A DNA stretch of 54,866 nucleotides from a virus, in IMG/VR virus record IMGVR_UViG_3300013093_000004, positions 1 through 54,866 of that record; one strand, 5' to 3'. The notes under the pieces are model-generated. The model was not told the DNA's origin. It saw only the letters and a list, made by a program, of their open reading frames with translations, and did no database searches. This document shows positions 5,725 through 14,520 of this stretch, piece after piece; positions within the stretch are counted from its first letter, which is position 1, and every line of letters starts with the position of its first letter. A program made the translations under genes and the position numbers.

Positions 5725-7505
5725 TGCTGGCCTGGTCGACTGCGTGCATCGATTGGCGCGAACGCATCATTGCCGGCAAGTCATTGTTGCCCTGCCCTCC
5801 TCTGTTCCCGGAGGAGGCAGAGGCGGCGCTGGCAGTGTTTCGCGATCTGCCGATCGTCGATGTCATGGGCAAACCCAGTTTTGGCGATATCGGGCGCCCT
5901 TGGACGTTTGATCTGCCTGCGGCTGTTTTCGGCGCTTACAACCCGGAGACGGGCCGGCGCGAGATCAACCAGTTCTTTGAGCTGATCGCCAAGAAGAACA
6001 CGAAATCGACCCGCGCTGCGGGGATCATGCTGACCGAGCTGATCCGCAACGATCGCTACAGCGCGCAATACACCATTCTGGCCCCCACGATCGAGGTCGC
6101 GAAGAATTCCGCTGAGCCGGCCATGGATTTTGTGGCCGAACACCCCGATTTGAAACGCATTTTGAAACCGGTCGCGCATCAGCGCTTGATCGAACACCGC
6201 GTGACAGGCGCACAATTGAAGATCCTGGCCGCCGACAGCGAAACTGTCGCCGGCGGCAAAACCACCGGATTGCTGATCGACGAACTTTGGCTGTTCGGCA
6301 AACGCCCCAATGCGAAGAACATGCTGCGCGAGGCGATGGGCGGTTTGGCGTCTCGACCTGAAGGGTTCGTGATCGCGCTGACGACTCAGGGGGATGCCCC
6401 GCCCGAAGGCGTGTTTCTGGATTGGTTGCGCCGGTTTCGCGACATTCGTGATGGCAAGTTGATCGCCCCGCGTTCGCTGGGCATGCTCTATGAATTCCCG
6501 GAAGATATGATCCGGTCGGAAGCCTATAAGGATCCGGCGAACTTCTATATCCCGAACCCCAATCTGGGCGCGTCTGTCGACGAACAGTTTTTGCTCGACG
6601 AATACGAAAAAGCCCAGCGCGAAGGCCAGAAATCGCTGGTCGGGTTTTTCGCCAAGCACTTGAACGTCGAACCAGGCATGGCAGCTCGGGCCGATACTTG
6701 GGCCGGCGCGGAATTCTGGAAACAGCGGGCAGATCCGGCAATCACGCTCGACGAAATCATTGCCCGGTGTGAAGTGGTGGTGATCGGCCTCGATGGCGGC
6801 GGCCTAGATGACCTTTACGGCATGACAGTGCTTGGCCGCGAAAGCGCCGAAGTCGAAGTGTCGGCCAAAGTGGCCGCCGACGAAAGCGAAGGCAGCATCG
6901 GCGGTAAACGTCAAATTAAACGGTGGCTGTCCTGGTCGCATGCATGGGCATCACGCATCGTGCTGGACCGCCGCAAATCGATCGCCGAAAAATTGCTCGA
7001 TTTGGAAAACGCTGGCGAGGTGACCATTCTGGAAAACGGCGAAGTCGACGAAAGTGGACAGCCCGCCGATATCGCCCAGATCATGGAAGTGATCATCCGC
7101 GTTCGCGATGCCGGACTGTTGTGCTGCGTCGCAGTTGACCCTGCCGGGCTTGGCGAGCTGATCGACGCTTTGGCTGATGCGCAGATCACCGAAGAAAACG
7201 CCAAAATTGGTCGCGATTATGTGATTGGCGCGCCTCAGGGCTATCGCATGATGACCGCGATGAAGACCGCCGAACGCAAACTTGCCAACGGCACCATGAT
7301 CCACGCTGATCAGCCCCTGATGGATTGGTGTGTGGCAAACTTGAAAATCGAGGCCACTGCCACCGCGATCCGCGCCACAAAGCAAACCGCTGGCGATGCA
7401 AAGATCGACCCAGCCATCGCGCTGTTCAACGCCGTGACGATCATGGCTGAAAACCCTGATGCGGTTGCCTCCGGTTACGAAACCAGGGGGCTGCTGATCA
7501 TCTGA
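5724..7505 (+). CDS. terL: Terminase large subunit (HK97-type)
   Basis: A 593-residue packaging ATPase-nuclease. A deviant Walker A (LIAKKNTKST, about 87-96) and a Walker B (GLLIDELW, 182-189) mark the motor. The nuclease half shows VVIGLDGGGLDD, CVAVDPAG and DAKIDPAIALFNA, with acidic residues in the order expected for the RNase-H fold. It cuts and pumps DNA into proheads at the portal. The start is taken at ATG 5724, which overlaps the terS stop; a TTG three bases earlier is possible. Length and order match Terminase_1 family members. Confidence 0.95.
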   Translation: MLAWSTACIDWRERIIAGKSLLPCPPLFPEEAEAALAVFRDLPIVDVMGKPSFGDIGRPWTFDLPAAVFGAYNPETGRREINQFFELIAKKNTKSTRAAGIMLTELIRNDRYSAQYTILAPTIEVAKNSAEPAMDFVAEHPDLKRILKPVAHQRLIEHRVTGAQLKILAADSETVAGGKTTGLLIDELWLFGKRPNAKNMLREAMGGLASRPEGFVIALTTQGDAPPEGVFLDWLRRFRDIRDGKLIAPRSLGMLYEFPEDMIRSEAYKDPANFYIPNPNLGASVDEQFLLDEYEKAQREGQKSLVGFFAKHLNVEPGMAARADTWAGAEFWKQRADPAITLDEIIARCEVVVIGLDGGGLDDLYGMTVLGRESAEVEVSAKVAADESEGSIGGKRQIKRWLSWSHAWASRIVLDRRKSIAEKLLDLENAGEVTILENGEVDESGQPADIAQIMEVIIRVRDAGLLCCVAVDPAGLGELIDALADAQITEENAKIGRDYVIGAPQGYRMMTAMKTAERKLANGTMIHADQPLMDWCVANLKIEATATAIRATKQTAGDAKIDPAIALFNAVTIMAENPDAVASGYETRGLLII

Positions 7506-7520
7506 ACACGGGACCACCGC

Positions 7521-7709
7521 ATGAACCGCTCGGCTCAAAATCTGCTGGCTGTCGTGCGGGATGCGATCGGCCTGGCTGGTCTGGGCGCCATCACGTTCGG
7601 CGCCTACCAGATCTACCATCCCGCCGGCTATATCGTCGGCGGCATGATCGCGGTCAGCGCGACCACGTTGCTGAATCTGGCCGCAATCAAGAAATCGGCC
7701 ATCAGCTGA
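7521..7709 (+). CDS. Small membrane protein between terminase and portal
   Basis: The 62-residue product has two hydrophobic segments, one about residues 16-32 (IGLAGLGAITFGAYQIY) and another about 36-55 (GYIVGGMIAVSATTLLNLAA), separated by a short turn. It overlaps the portal start by one base. Small two-helix proteins at this position are common in HK97-like genomes; their role is unknown. Confidence 0.75.
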   Translation: MNRSAQNLLAVVRDAIGLAGLGAITFGAYQIYHPAGYIVGGMIAVSATTLLNLAAIKKSAIS

Positions 7710-9046
7710 TGGCAGGCGGTTTGTTTGGCGCCCTGGTGCGCGGCGCCCAGTTGGCAACGCGCGGGTTCCCCGGCGACACGGAATCATTCTGGAACGGCTA
7801 TTTCTGGTCGGCGCCGTCTGCGACCGGCATTCAGATCAATCAGCAGACCGCGCTGCAGGCGACCACCGTCATGGCCTGCGTGCGCATCCTGTCCGAAGAC
7901 GTTTCGAAAATGACGCCTCGGATGTACCGTCGCTATACCTCGGGCATCCATAAGAACGGCGCGCGCGAAAAACTGGACTCGGCCGACCATCCGCTTGCCA
8001 AGCTGCTGAAGCGGCCCAACGATTGGATGACCTGGCCGGAATTCTGCCGGATGATGATGATCGGCTACCTGCTGCGCGGGAACGCCTTTGCCGTCATTTT
8101 GCGCAATCGCCGCGGCGATCCGATTTCGCTGGTACCGATCAACCCCGATCGCGTGTCGCTGTGGCAGGCACCCGATGGCGGCCTGTTCTGGTGGGTTACC
8201 CGGTCGGGTCTGCATGAATTGAACGTGCTGGCACATGTGCCGCTGTTGATCCCTTACGAAGATGTGTTTCACCTGAAGGATCTGTCCGCCGATGGCCTGG
8301 TCGGCACCTCGCCGATCGCGCTGGCGCGTGAGGCAATCGGGCTCAGCCTGGCGCAAGAACAGCAATATGCTCGGCTGATGGGCAACGGCGCGCGGCCGTC
8401 CGGCGTGTTGTCCACGGAACAGCGTTTGACCGATACCAGTGCCGCCCGCATTCGCGCCGACTGGGAAGCGATGAATTCCGGCCTCGCCAACGCGGGACGC
8501 ACTGCGATTTTGGAACAGGGTCTGAAATGGACCCCGCTGACAATCACTTCGGTCGATCTGCAATTTCTGCAAATGCGACAATTTCAGGTTATCGAAATCT
8601 GCCGGATCTTTCGCGTGCCTCCGCACATGGTCGGCGACATGGCGCGCGGTTCGTTCAACAACATCGTGCAGCAAAGCCAGGAATACCGCAACCACACGCT
8701 GACCAGCCACACCGACATCTGGGAAAAGCGGTTCGCGTTCACGTTTGACCTGGTCGATGACATCGAAGAGGTCGATTTCGACGAAAGCGCTTTGCTCAAA
8801 GCCGACCTGACCGCCCGGTACAATGCCTATCGCGTCGGCGTGCTGACCGGGTGGGATACCCGCAACGAGGTCCGCGTCGCCGAAGGCAAGAACCCGCTTG
8901 ACGGGCTCGATGAACCAATGGCGCCGGCCAATGAAATCGACGGTTCAAAACTCGGCAGCGACATGGGCGGCGACAACCCCGGCGCCGGCCAGCCCAGCAC
9001 CAACATCGATGTGAACAACCAGCCCATCAATCAGGCAGATTCGTGA
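7709..9046 (+). CDS. Portal protein (HK97 family)
   Basis: This 445-residue protein has the HK97 portal pattern: ALQATTVMACVRILSEDVSKM near the start, PLAKLLKRPNDWMTW, GNAFAVILRNRRGDP, ISLVPINPDRV, DVFHLKDLSADGLVGTSPI, and later ICRIFRVPPHMVG. Portals form the dodecameric DNA gate at one vertex of the prohead and dock the terminase. The C terminus is acidic and Asn/Pro-rich. It overlaps both the small membrane protein and the protease gene, as usual for this module. Confidence 0.95.
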   Translation: MAGGLFGALVRGAQLATRGFPGDTESFWNGYFWSAPSATGIQINQQTALQATTVMACVRILSEDVSKMTPRMYRRYTSGIHKNGAREKLDSADHPLAKLLKRPNDWMTWPEFCRMMMIGYLLRGNAFAVILRNRRGDPISLVPINPDRVSLWQAPDGGLFWWVTRSGLHELNVLAHVPLLIPYEDVFHLKDLSADGLVGTSPIALAREAIGLSLAQEQQYARLMGNGARPSGVLSTEQRLTDTSAARIRADWEAMNSGLANAGRTAILEQGLKWTPLTITSVDLQFLQMRQFQVIEICRIFRVPPHMVGDMARGSFNNIVQQSQEYRNHTLTSHTDIWEKRFAFTFDLVDDIEEVDFDESALLKADLTARYNAYRVGVLTGWDTRNEVRVAEGKNPLDGLDEPMAPANEIDGSKLGSDMGGDNPGAGQPSTNIDVNNQPINQADS

Positions 9047-10224
9047 TGAAACAGCGCCGTTCGGACAATCAGATGCTGCGCCGCTTCGTCAGCAGCGGTG
9101 TCACCGCGCTGTCGGATTATGAAATCGAGGTGATCGTCTGCACCAATGACGATCACGTTCTTGATGGCGATGTCTGGGACATGCAGGGCATCGATCTGAC
9201 CCGCTATCTGGCGCATCCGGTGGTGCTGTGGGATCACGACATGTCGCAGCCGATCGGTCGGGCGTCCGATCTGACCGTCACGCCGGAAAAGATCACCGCA
9301 AAGGTCACATTTCCCGACGAGGGAATTTCGCCCAAGGCCGACGAAATTCGCAAAATGGTCAAATCGGGCATGATCAGCGGCGTCAGCGGCGGCATCCTGC
9401 CCGTTCAATCCAGGCCGCTCGATCCCAAAAATCCGCGCTCCGGCAATCGCATCACCAAATCGATCCTGCTGGAATTCAGCATCTGCGCCGTCCCCGCCGA
9501 TGCATCATCGGGTGTGACTGCCCGATCCAATGGAGGCACCACCGTGGCTGACCCGACCGTCCCGACCGATGATGAAAAGGCCGCCGCTGCTGCCGCGCGC
9601 AAACGGGCTCTGGCAGTGCTGCCGCGCGGTTTGTATTCGGTCGGGCAGCTCGCCTATACTCTTTCGTCGCTTGGCTATCAGGCTGACAGCGCCAAGTATG
9701 AAGCGGAAATCGAAGGTGACGGCAGCAAGGTGCCGGCCATGTTGGCATCGGTTCTGCACGACCTGGGCGATGCGCTGATCGCGATGACGATCGAAGAGGT
9801 CGGCGAATTGCTCGCCGGGCACGACGTTGACGTCGAAGCCGATGATGACGATCTCGATCCCGACGAACGCGCCGCGATCGCCGGCACGGACAACGCCGCG
9901 CTGCGGGCATTCCGGCGCGGTGTGGCGCATGCCAAACAGCGCGTTGGCAAAAAGCTGTCGGCCGACACGGTTCGTTGCATCCGCAACGCGCTGGACGAAC
10001 ACGCCGCCGCCACCGCCGACGTTCGCGCGGCCGTTGCAAAACAGAAAAAGGCGCTCAGCTCGATCGAAGATTTGCTCGACGGTACCGATGACGGCACCGG
10101 CGACGGCAATCCCGAAGCGACCACCGGCAACGATGATGACGAAGACGCTGCCGCCGAACGCGCGTTGCGCGCCCGCGCCGCCCTCGCAAAGGCCCGCGCG
10201 CTCGAACTCACCGCGCCTGTCTGA
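9046..10224 (+). CDS. Prohead maturation protease with long scaffold-like C terminus
   Basis: Residues 1-165 match the HK97 (S78) prohead protease. His64 lies in VVLWDHD and Ser114 in MISGVSGGI, and the segment SILLEFSICAVPAD is characteristic. The remaining 225 residues are unusual for the family. They hold a Pro/Thr/Asp linker, a helical region (LYSVGQLAYTLSSLGY), a very acidic stretch (VEADDDDLDPDE) and a charged coiled-coil-like end, and may serve as the scaffold, since no separate scaffold gene is present. The start is ATG 9046 overlapping the portal stop; a GTG at 9043 is possible. Confidence 0.9.
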   Translation: MKQRRSDNQMLRRFVSSGVTALSDYEIEVIVCTNDDHVLDGDVWDMQGIDLTRYLAHPVVLWDHDMSQPIGRASDLTVTPEKITAKVTFPDEGISPKADEIRKMVKSGMISGVSGGILPVQSRPLDPKNPRSGNRITKSILLEFSICAVPADASSGVTARSNGGTTVADPTVPTDDEKAAAAAARKRALAVLPRGLYSVGQLAYTLSSLGYQADSAKYEAEIEGDGSKVPAMLASVLHDLGDALIAMTIEEVGELLAGHDVDVEADDDDLDPDERAAIAGTDNAALRAFRRGVAHAKQRVGKKLSADTVRCIRNALDEHAAATADVRAAVAKQKKALSSIEDLLDGTDDGTGDGNPEATTGNDDDEDAAAERALRARAALAKARALELTAPV

Positions 10225-10233
10225 CCCCTTCCT

Positions 10234-10310
10234 CTGACGCTCCCGCGTCAGTCGAACGCCCTTACCGCCGGTTGGGCACCGGCACTTGGCCCGTCGCGAG
10301 ACGGTCTTTT
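10234..10310 (+). other. Three hairpins upstream of the capsid gene
   Basis: CTGACGC/GCGTCAG (10234-10251, loop TCCC), GCCGGT/ACCGGC (10267-10283) and CCGTC-GCGA-GACGG (10291-10304) follow each other in the protease-capsid gap. The last has a stable GNRA tetraloop and is followed by TCTTTT, so it could act as a weak terminator or processing stop. RNA structures here probably set the capsid mRNA level or stability. Confidence 0.55.
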
Positions 10311-10329
10311 CCCTTTGATGGAGCCCCCC

Positions 10330-11742
10330 ATGACCCGAACCCTTAAGGACGTTCGCAAGGAATATCGCGACGCCACCGATGAACTGCCGACCCTGACCCG
10401 CGACGCGGCGAAGTTTGCCGCGTGCGAAGCGCGCATCGCCGCGTTGGAAGAAGAACTGAACGTTTTCGAACGGGAAGCTCGTGCCACCGACATCCGCAAC
10501 CGCGCGCTGGCGGGTGTCGACACCTCGGCCGAGACCGACGGCGCGTCCGCCAACGGTGATTTCGTCGACAATTCGGCCGGCGCCTGGCGCTCGACGCAGG
10601 ATCTGGTCGCGCAGCGCAGCCGTGGACCGATTTCCCCGGCAGTGCGGTTTGCCGAACTGATGAGCCAAAGCCGGCGTTCGTGGGGCGTGCAACTCGACGC
10701 GCAGAAGCATTTTCGCAACCTGGGCGAACAGCTGCAGGCGATCGCGACGTACTATCTGCGCAAGGATGGCACCTGCGATGCCCGTCTGACCCGCGCGCCC
10801 ACCGGCGCGTCGGAAGTTGACCCAACCGGCGGCGGCTTTTTGCTGCAGACCGATTTTGCCAATGCGATCTGGATGCTTGCCCACGAAATGGGCGACATCC
10901 TGGGCGCGGTGAACGGTATTCCGATCTCGGGCAATTCGAACAGCCTGAAGATCCGCGGCGTGGACGAAACGAGCCGTGCTACCGGCAGCCGCTGGGGCGG
11001 TGTCGCGTCGAACTGGGTCGGTGAAGGCACGGCGGTCACCCCGTCGAAGCCGAAGTTCCGCCTGATCGAGTTCGATCTGAAAAAGCTGATGTCGGTGATG
11101 TACACCACCGAAGAGCTGATGCAGGACGCCCCGGCGCTGACCACGATCGCCGGCCAGGCATTCTCGGAAGAAATCATGTTCATGACCGAGGATGCCATCG
11201 TCAACGGCACCGGCGCGGGCATGCCGCTGGGCGTGCTGAACTCGCCGTCCCTTGTGACCGTGGCGAAGCAGCCCGGTCAGGCCAGCGGCACGATCGTCAA
11301 GGAAAACATCGACAACTTGTGGGCGCGCTGCTGGGCGCGCAGCCGCAAGAACGCGGTTTGGTACATCAATCAGGATTGCGAACCGCAGCTGAACCAGATG
11401 GGCCAGATCGTCGGCACCGGCGGTATGCCCGTCTATGTGCCGGCGGGCGGGCTGTCGGCCGCGCCGTTTGCCACGCTCTATGGCCGTCCGGTGGTCATCA
11501 CCGAATACAACGCTGCGCTGGGTACGCCGGGCGACATCCTGCTGGCTGACCTCAGCCAGTATACGAAGGTCGACAAAGGCGGCGTGCAGGCGGCCACCTC
11601 GATGCACGTGGCATTCCTGACCGATGAAAACGTGTTCCGCGTCACATATCGCGTCGATGGCAAGCCGATGTGGACCACCGCCATCACGCCGTACAAGGGC
11701 ACGCTGACCAAATCGCCGTTCCTGGCGCTCGCGCAGCGCTGA
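10330..11742 (+). CDS. Major capsid protein (HK97 fold)
   Basis: The 470-residue product starts at ATG 10330 behind GGAG (10320-10323). Residues 1-110 form a charged coiled-coil delta domain (TRTLKDVRKEYRDATDE, then ARIAALEEELNVFEREAR) that the protease would remove. The mature part shows capsid motifs such as DPTGGGFLLQTDFANAIW, LMSVMYTTEELMQDAP and YGRPVVITEYNAALG. It forms the icosahedral shell. It is flanked on both sides by RNA hairpins rather than overlapping genes, consistent with separately tuned, high expression. Confidence 0.95.
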   Translation: MTRTLKDVRKEYRDATDELPTLTRDAAKFAACEARIAALEEELNVFEREARATDIRNRALAGVDTSAETDGASANGDFVDNSAGAWRSTQDLVAQRSRGPISPAVRFAELMSQSRRSWGVQLDAQKHFRNLGEQLQAIATYYLRKDGTCDARLTRAPTGASEVDPTGGGFLLQTDFANAIWMLAHEMGDILGAVNGIPISGNSNSLKIRGVDETSRATGSRWGGVASNWVGEGTAVTPSKPKFRLIEFDLKKLMSVMYTTEELMQDAPALTTIAGQAFSEEIMFMTEDAIVNGTGAGMPLGVLNSPSLVTVAKQPGQASGTIVKENIDNLWARCWARSRKNAVWYINQDCEPQLNQMGQIVGTGGMPVYVPAGGLSAAPFATLYGRPVVITEYNAALGTPGDILLADLSQYTKVDKGGVQAATSMHVAFLTDENVFRVTYRVDGKPMWTTAITPYKGTLTKSPFLALAQR

Positions 11743-11765
11743 TCGGGCCTACCACCCAACGATAA

Positions 11766-11790
11766 CGGGCGCGGTTCCCCACCGCGCCCG
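11766..11790 (+). other. Strong hairpin after the capsid gene
   Basis: CGGGCGCGGT (11766-11775), loop TCCCC, ACCGCGCCCG (11781-11790) form a perfect 10-bp GC-rich stem. There is no T tract behind it, so mRNA 3'-end protection or processing is more likely than termination. Confidence 0.6.
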
Positions 11791-11846
11791 CACATATCCT
11801 TGCCGCTTTGGGGGGCGGCACGCGCGTTCTGCGCAAGGAGCCCATC

Positions 11847-12335
11847 ATGGCACGCAATTTTTCGATGGTTTACCAGATCCCGCCGGTTGCACTGCTTGCT
11901 CCGGCCGCCGACGCCGCCGGCCGCGCCAGTCCGTACCGCACGTTGAAAAACGCGGCGGACAAAGCCTACATCGTTTGCCACATCAACCAAGGCAACGCGG
12001 CGCAGGTCACCCTGACCCCCTATCAGGCCAAGGATGTGTCCGGCACCGGGGCAAAGGCAATCAATGCCGTGCCGATCTTTTTGAACGATGCCACCGCGAC
12101 CAGCGATGCGTTCGTTCAGCAAACGTCGGCGGCCAATTTCCAGACCGACGCTACCATCGCTGACAAAATCGTAATTTTCGAAATCACTCCCGATGTGGCG
12201 CTCGATTTGGTCAATGGCTATCGCACCATTGGTGTGACCACCAGCGCCTCGAACGCGGCCAACATCACCGAGGCCACCCTGTTCGTCCTGGGCGCGATTC
12301 AGGGGGCCTCAGCCCCGACCACTTACAGCAACTGA
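11847..12335 (+). CDS. Putative head structural or decoration protein
   Basis: The 162-residue product starts at ATG 11847 behind AAGGAG. It is largely beta-type, with alternating short hydrophobic strands and Thr/Ala/Asn loops (AYIVCHINQGNAAQVTLTPY, KIVIFEITPDVALDLVNGY), and it has no catalytic-looking residues. It lies directly after the capsid gene as a separate cistron with its own good ribosome site, the usual place for capsid decoration or stabilising proteins. That role is inferred from position. I cannot name a family. Confidence 0.65.
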   Translation: MARNFSMVYQIPPVALLAPAADAAGRASPYRTLKNAADKAYIVCHINQGNAAQVTLTPYQAKDVSGTGAKAINAVPIFLNDATATSDAFVQQTSAANFQTDATIADKIVIFEITPDVALDLVNGYRTIGVTTSASNAANITEATLFVLGAIQGASAPTTYSN

Positions 12336-12344
12336 CGAATTACC

Positions 12345-12373
12345 CCGGCGTGGCCGCCTTATGGCCGCGCCGG
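12345..12373 (+). other. Hairpin between head genes
   Basis: CCGGCGTGGCC (12345-12355) pairs with GGCCGCGCCGG (12363-12373) over 11 positions, with one T-G wobble, around a seven-base loop. A pyrimidine-rich but interrupted stretch follows. It is probably an mRNA stability or weak attenuation element in the late operon. Confidence 0.5.
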
Positions 12374-12427
12374 CCTTCGTTGTTTCCCTTTCGCGCGGCG
12401 TGATCGCATTGCGCAGGAGATTCGGTC

Positions 12428-13180
12428 ATGACCACCAAGGGCATCTACAAATATGGATTTGCCGTCGAATATGACGATGGCACGCAGGAATTTTTGGCGA
12501 CCTCCGCGCCGATCGATTTCAACGACGATTTCGTCGGCGCCGGCCACACTGCCAGCTTGCCGCAATTCGGCAGCCCGGTCGCGGGCTATCCCTGGGTTCA
12601 GAAAGTGGTCAAAACGGCGGGCACGCCGTCGGTCGCGGCGGTAACCAATGGCCCGGGTGGCCAGATCGCCATGGCGCTGACCAACACCAGCGAAGCGCAG
12701 GAAGCCACGCTTTACCAGAACGATCAGCGCACTTGGGACAGCACCAAGACGTTGATCTATCAGGCTCGCACCCAATTGACCGTGCTGCCCAGCGCCGCCG
12801 GTGTGCAGGCGGTGTTTGGCCTGGCCGGGGCGTGGGCCAGTGGCCCGCTGAATATCGGCACCTACATTTTCTTCGGCTGCAACGGTTCGGGCGAACTGTT
12901 CATGTACAGCTATGACGGCACCACGACCAAGGCGGTCGATACCGGCATCGCGCTGACTGCGGGCGTGTATTACCAGTTCCGCATCGAAATCGATCAATCG
13001 GGCGTGTTGCACTTCTATGTCAATGGGGTGGAATATACCACTTCGTTGGCACCGATCACTTGGGCTGCCACCGGCACCCCGGCGATCTTGCAGCTGTACA
13101 ATTCGGTCTACAAGCCCAGCGGCACTGGCGTAGCCACGCTCAACCTCGACAGCGTCGAGGTGTGGTCGCCGCGCACGTAA
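12428..13180 (+). CDS. LamG/concanavalin-like jelly-roll structural protein
   Basis: The 250 residues start behind GCAGGAG. After a short N-terminal strand region comes a lectin-like beta sandwich: FNDDFVGAGHTASLPQFG, then YQARTQLTVLPSAA, VYYQFRIEIDQSGVLHFYVN and LNLDSVEVWSP. This resembles LamG/laminin-G or concanavalin-like domains that virions display for glycan binding. It lies between capsid and connector genes and has strong hairpins on both sides. It could be a head fibre or decoration protein that adheres to surface polysaccharide. The fold call is moderate and the ligand unknown. Confidence 0.6.
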   Translation: MTTKGIYKYGFAVEYDDGTQEFLATSAPIDFNDDFVGAGHTASLPQFGSPVAGYPWVQKVVKTAGTPSVAAVTNGPGGQIAMALTNTSEAQEATLYQNDQRTWDSTKTLIYQARTQLTVLPSAAGVQAVFGLAGAWASGPLNIGTYIFFGCNGSGELFMYSYDGTTTKAVDTGIALTAGVYYQFRIEIDQSGVLHFYVNGVEYTTSLAPITWAATGTPAILQLYNSVYKPSGTGVATLNLDSVEVWSPRT

Positions 13181-13206
13181 TCGCGCGCGCTCGATACCTG
13201 GCACCA

Positions 13207-13240
13207 TTCGTCATCCCGGGTTTGATCTCGGGATGACGAA
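13207..13240. repeat. Chromosomal-type GTCATCCCG palindrome
   Basis: TTCGTCATCCCG (13207-13218) and CGGGATGACGAA (13229-13240) form a perfect 12-bp stem around a ten-base loop ending in GATCT. Palindromes of this GTCATCCCGG...CCGGGATGAC type are dispersed in many alphaproteobacterial chromosomes. Its presence between two late phage genes suggests capture from a host, or use of the same hairpin as an RNA stabiliser. Confidence 0.7.
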
Positions 13241-13254
13241 ACAGGGAAAAAGTC

Positions 13255-13599
13255 ATGGCCTATATCGAATTTCAGACTGCGACGATCGCGGCCAGCGCGT
13301 CGCTGTCTTCCGAAGTGCCGTTGGGCGAAAAATCACTTGTCGGGATCGTCATGCCCCCCGCATGGACCGCCGCATCGTTGACTTTTCAAGCGACGCCCGA
13401 CGATACCAATTTCTATGAACTCTATGACGGTGCCGGCAACGAAGTGACGGTGGTCGCTGGTGCTGGACAATTCGTTCAAGTTGATCCCACCAAATGGCGC
13501 GGAATTACCGGGATCAAAATCCGCAGTGGTACCGCTGCCGGCCCGGTCAATCAGACCAGCGCCGTGACGCTCACGCTTGTCACTCGCACGATCTACTGA
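13255..13599 (+). CDS. Small beta-rich virion protein
   Basis: 114 residues, starting right after the palindrome with AGGGAAAAAG as ribosome site. The pattern (IAASASLSSEVPLGEKSLVGIVMP, in shorter words SSEVPLGEKSLVGIV, then SLTFQATPDD and FYELYDGAGNEVTV) is that of a small beta-sandwich protein found in phage head-tail modules. It has no cysteine and no catalytic signature. It precedes the connector gene by only three bases. A structural role is inferred; the exact place in the particle is unknown. Confidence 0.65.
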   Translation: MAYIEFQTATIAASASLSSEVPLGEKSLVGIVMPPAWTAASLTFQATPDDTNFYELYDGAGNEVTVVAGAGQFVQVDPTKWRGITGIKIRSGTAAGPVNQTSAVTLTLVTRTIY

Positions 13600-13602
13600 C
13601 CC

Positions 13603-14520
13603 ATGGGCATCGCGGCTGGCCGGATCAGCACTGTTACCGCTTCATCGGCCAGCTACGCGCTGGTCGATCTGGCAACAGCGAAAAACGAATTGAACATCCG
13701 CGCGAATGACACGACCAACGACACCGCGCTGACCCGAACGATCAATTTCGTCAGTCAGATCATCGCCAACTATTGCGGCGGCCCGTTTGGCCCTTTCGCG
13801 GTCGAAGCGGTGACCGATACGTTCCAGTTTGATCGTGATGCGTTCCCGGGGATTCGCTTTGCCGGCGAAAACCGCATTGCATTGGCCCGCTGCCCGTTGC
13901 TGTCGATCGGCGCTGTGGTGCAGACCAACACCGACGGATCGACCACGACGCTGGTCCAGGGCACCGATTACCTGCTCAATGCCAAACAGGGCGAACTGAT
14001 GCGGCTCAGCTGCACCGGCGCGCTGATGCGGTGGGAAACGCTGCCGCTGTCGGTGTCCTATGTGGCCGGCTATGGCGCGCTGATCACCGCAGAGGCGCAA
14101 ACCGTGCCCGGATCCGCCCCGTATACCGTCAACGCCACCAATGCGGCCACTTTCGCATTTGATCAGGGCGTTACCTATGCCAACGGCACTCCGCTGACCC
14201 TTGTCGCTGCCAACCCTGCCCATGGTCAGTACAGTGTGGCCAACGGTGTTTACACTTTCGCCGCCGCCGATGCGCACGCCGCCGTGCTGCTGGCCTATGC
14301 CTATAACCAGATTCCCTATGATCTGGTCAGCCATGCGCTGGAAATCGTCACTGCGCGCTGGGCCAGTCGCGGTCGCGACCCCGCGCTGGTGCAGGTGGAT
14401 ACTCCCGGCATCGGCACGCAGCGGTTCTGGTTCGGCAGCGAGCCTGGACAGGATGGCGAACTGCCGCCGCGCATCGCCGCAGCGCTGGACAACACCTATC
14501 GACCTCCACGGGTGGCGTGA
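13603..14520 (+). CDS. Head-tail connector (gp6-like) with inserted beta domain
   Basis: Residues 15-160 resemble the phage head-tail connector family: YALVDLATAKNELNI, then DTALTRTINFVSQIIANYCG, then LSIGAVV. Residues 167-235 form an inserted beta module (VPGSAPYTVNATNAATFAFD, then GVYTFAAADAHAAVLLAYAY) that recurs in the tail-tube protein of this phage. The last 70 residues return to the connector (PYDLVSHALEIVTARWASRG). These proteins form the ring beneath the portal. The gene overlaps the gp10-like gene downstream by one base (TGATG). Confidence 0.8.
   Translation: MGIAAGRISTVTASSASYALVDLATAKNELNIRANDTTNDTALTRTINFVSQIIANYCGGPFGPFAVEAVTDTFQFDRDAFPGIRFAGENRIALARCPLLSIGAVVQTNTDGSTTTLVQGTDYLLNAKQGELMRLSCTGALMRWETLPLSVSYVAGYGALITAEAQTVPGSAPYTVNATNAATFAFDQGVTYANGTPLTLVAANPAHGQYSVANGVYTFAAADAHAAVLLAYAYNQIPYDLVSHALEIVTARWASRGRDPALVQVDTPGIGTQRFWFGSEPGQDGELPPRIAAALDNTYRPPRVA

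Noticed and set aside
9505-11607. 700-residue minus-strand open frame
   Set aside because: It lies antisense to the protease and major capsid genes in a GC-rich late operon. Composition is Arg/His/Ala-biased with no domains.
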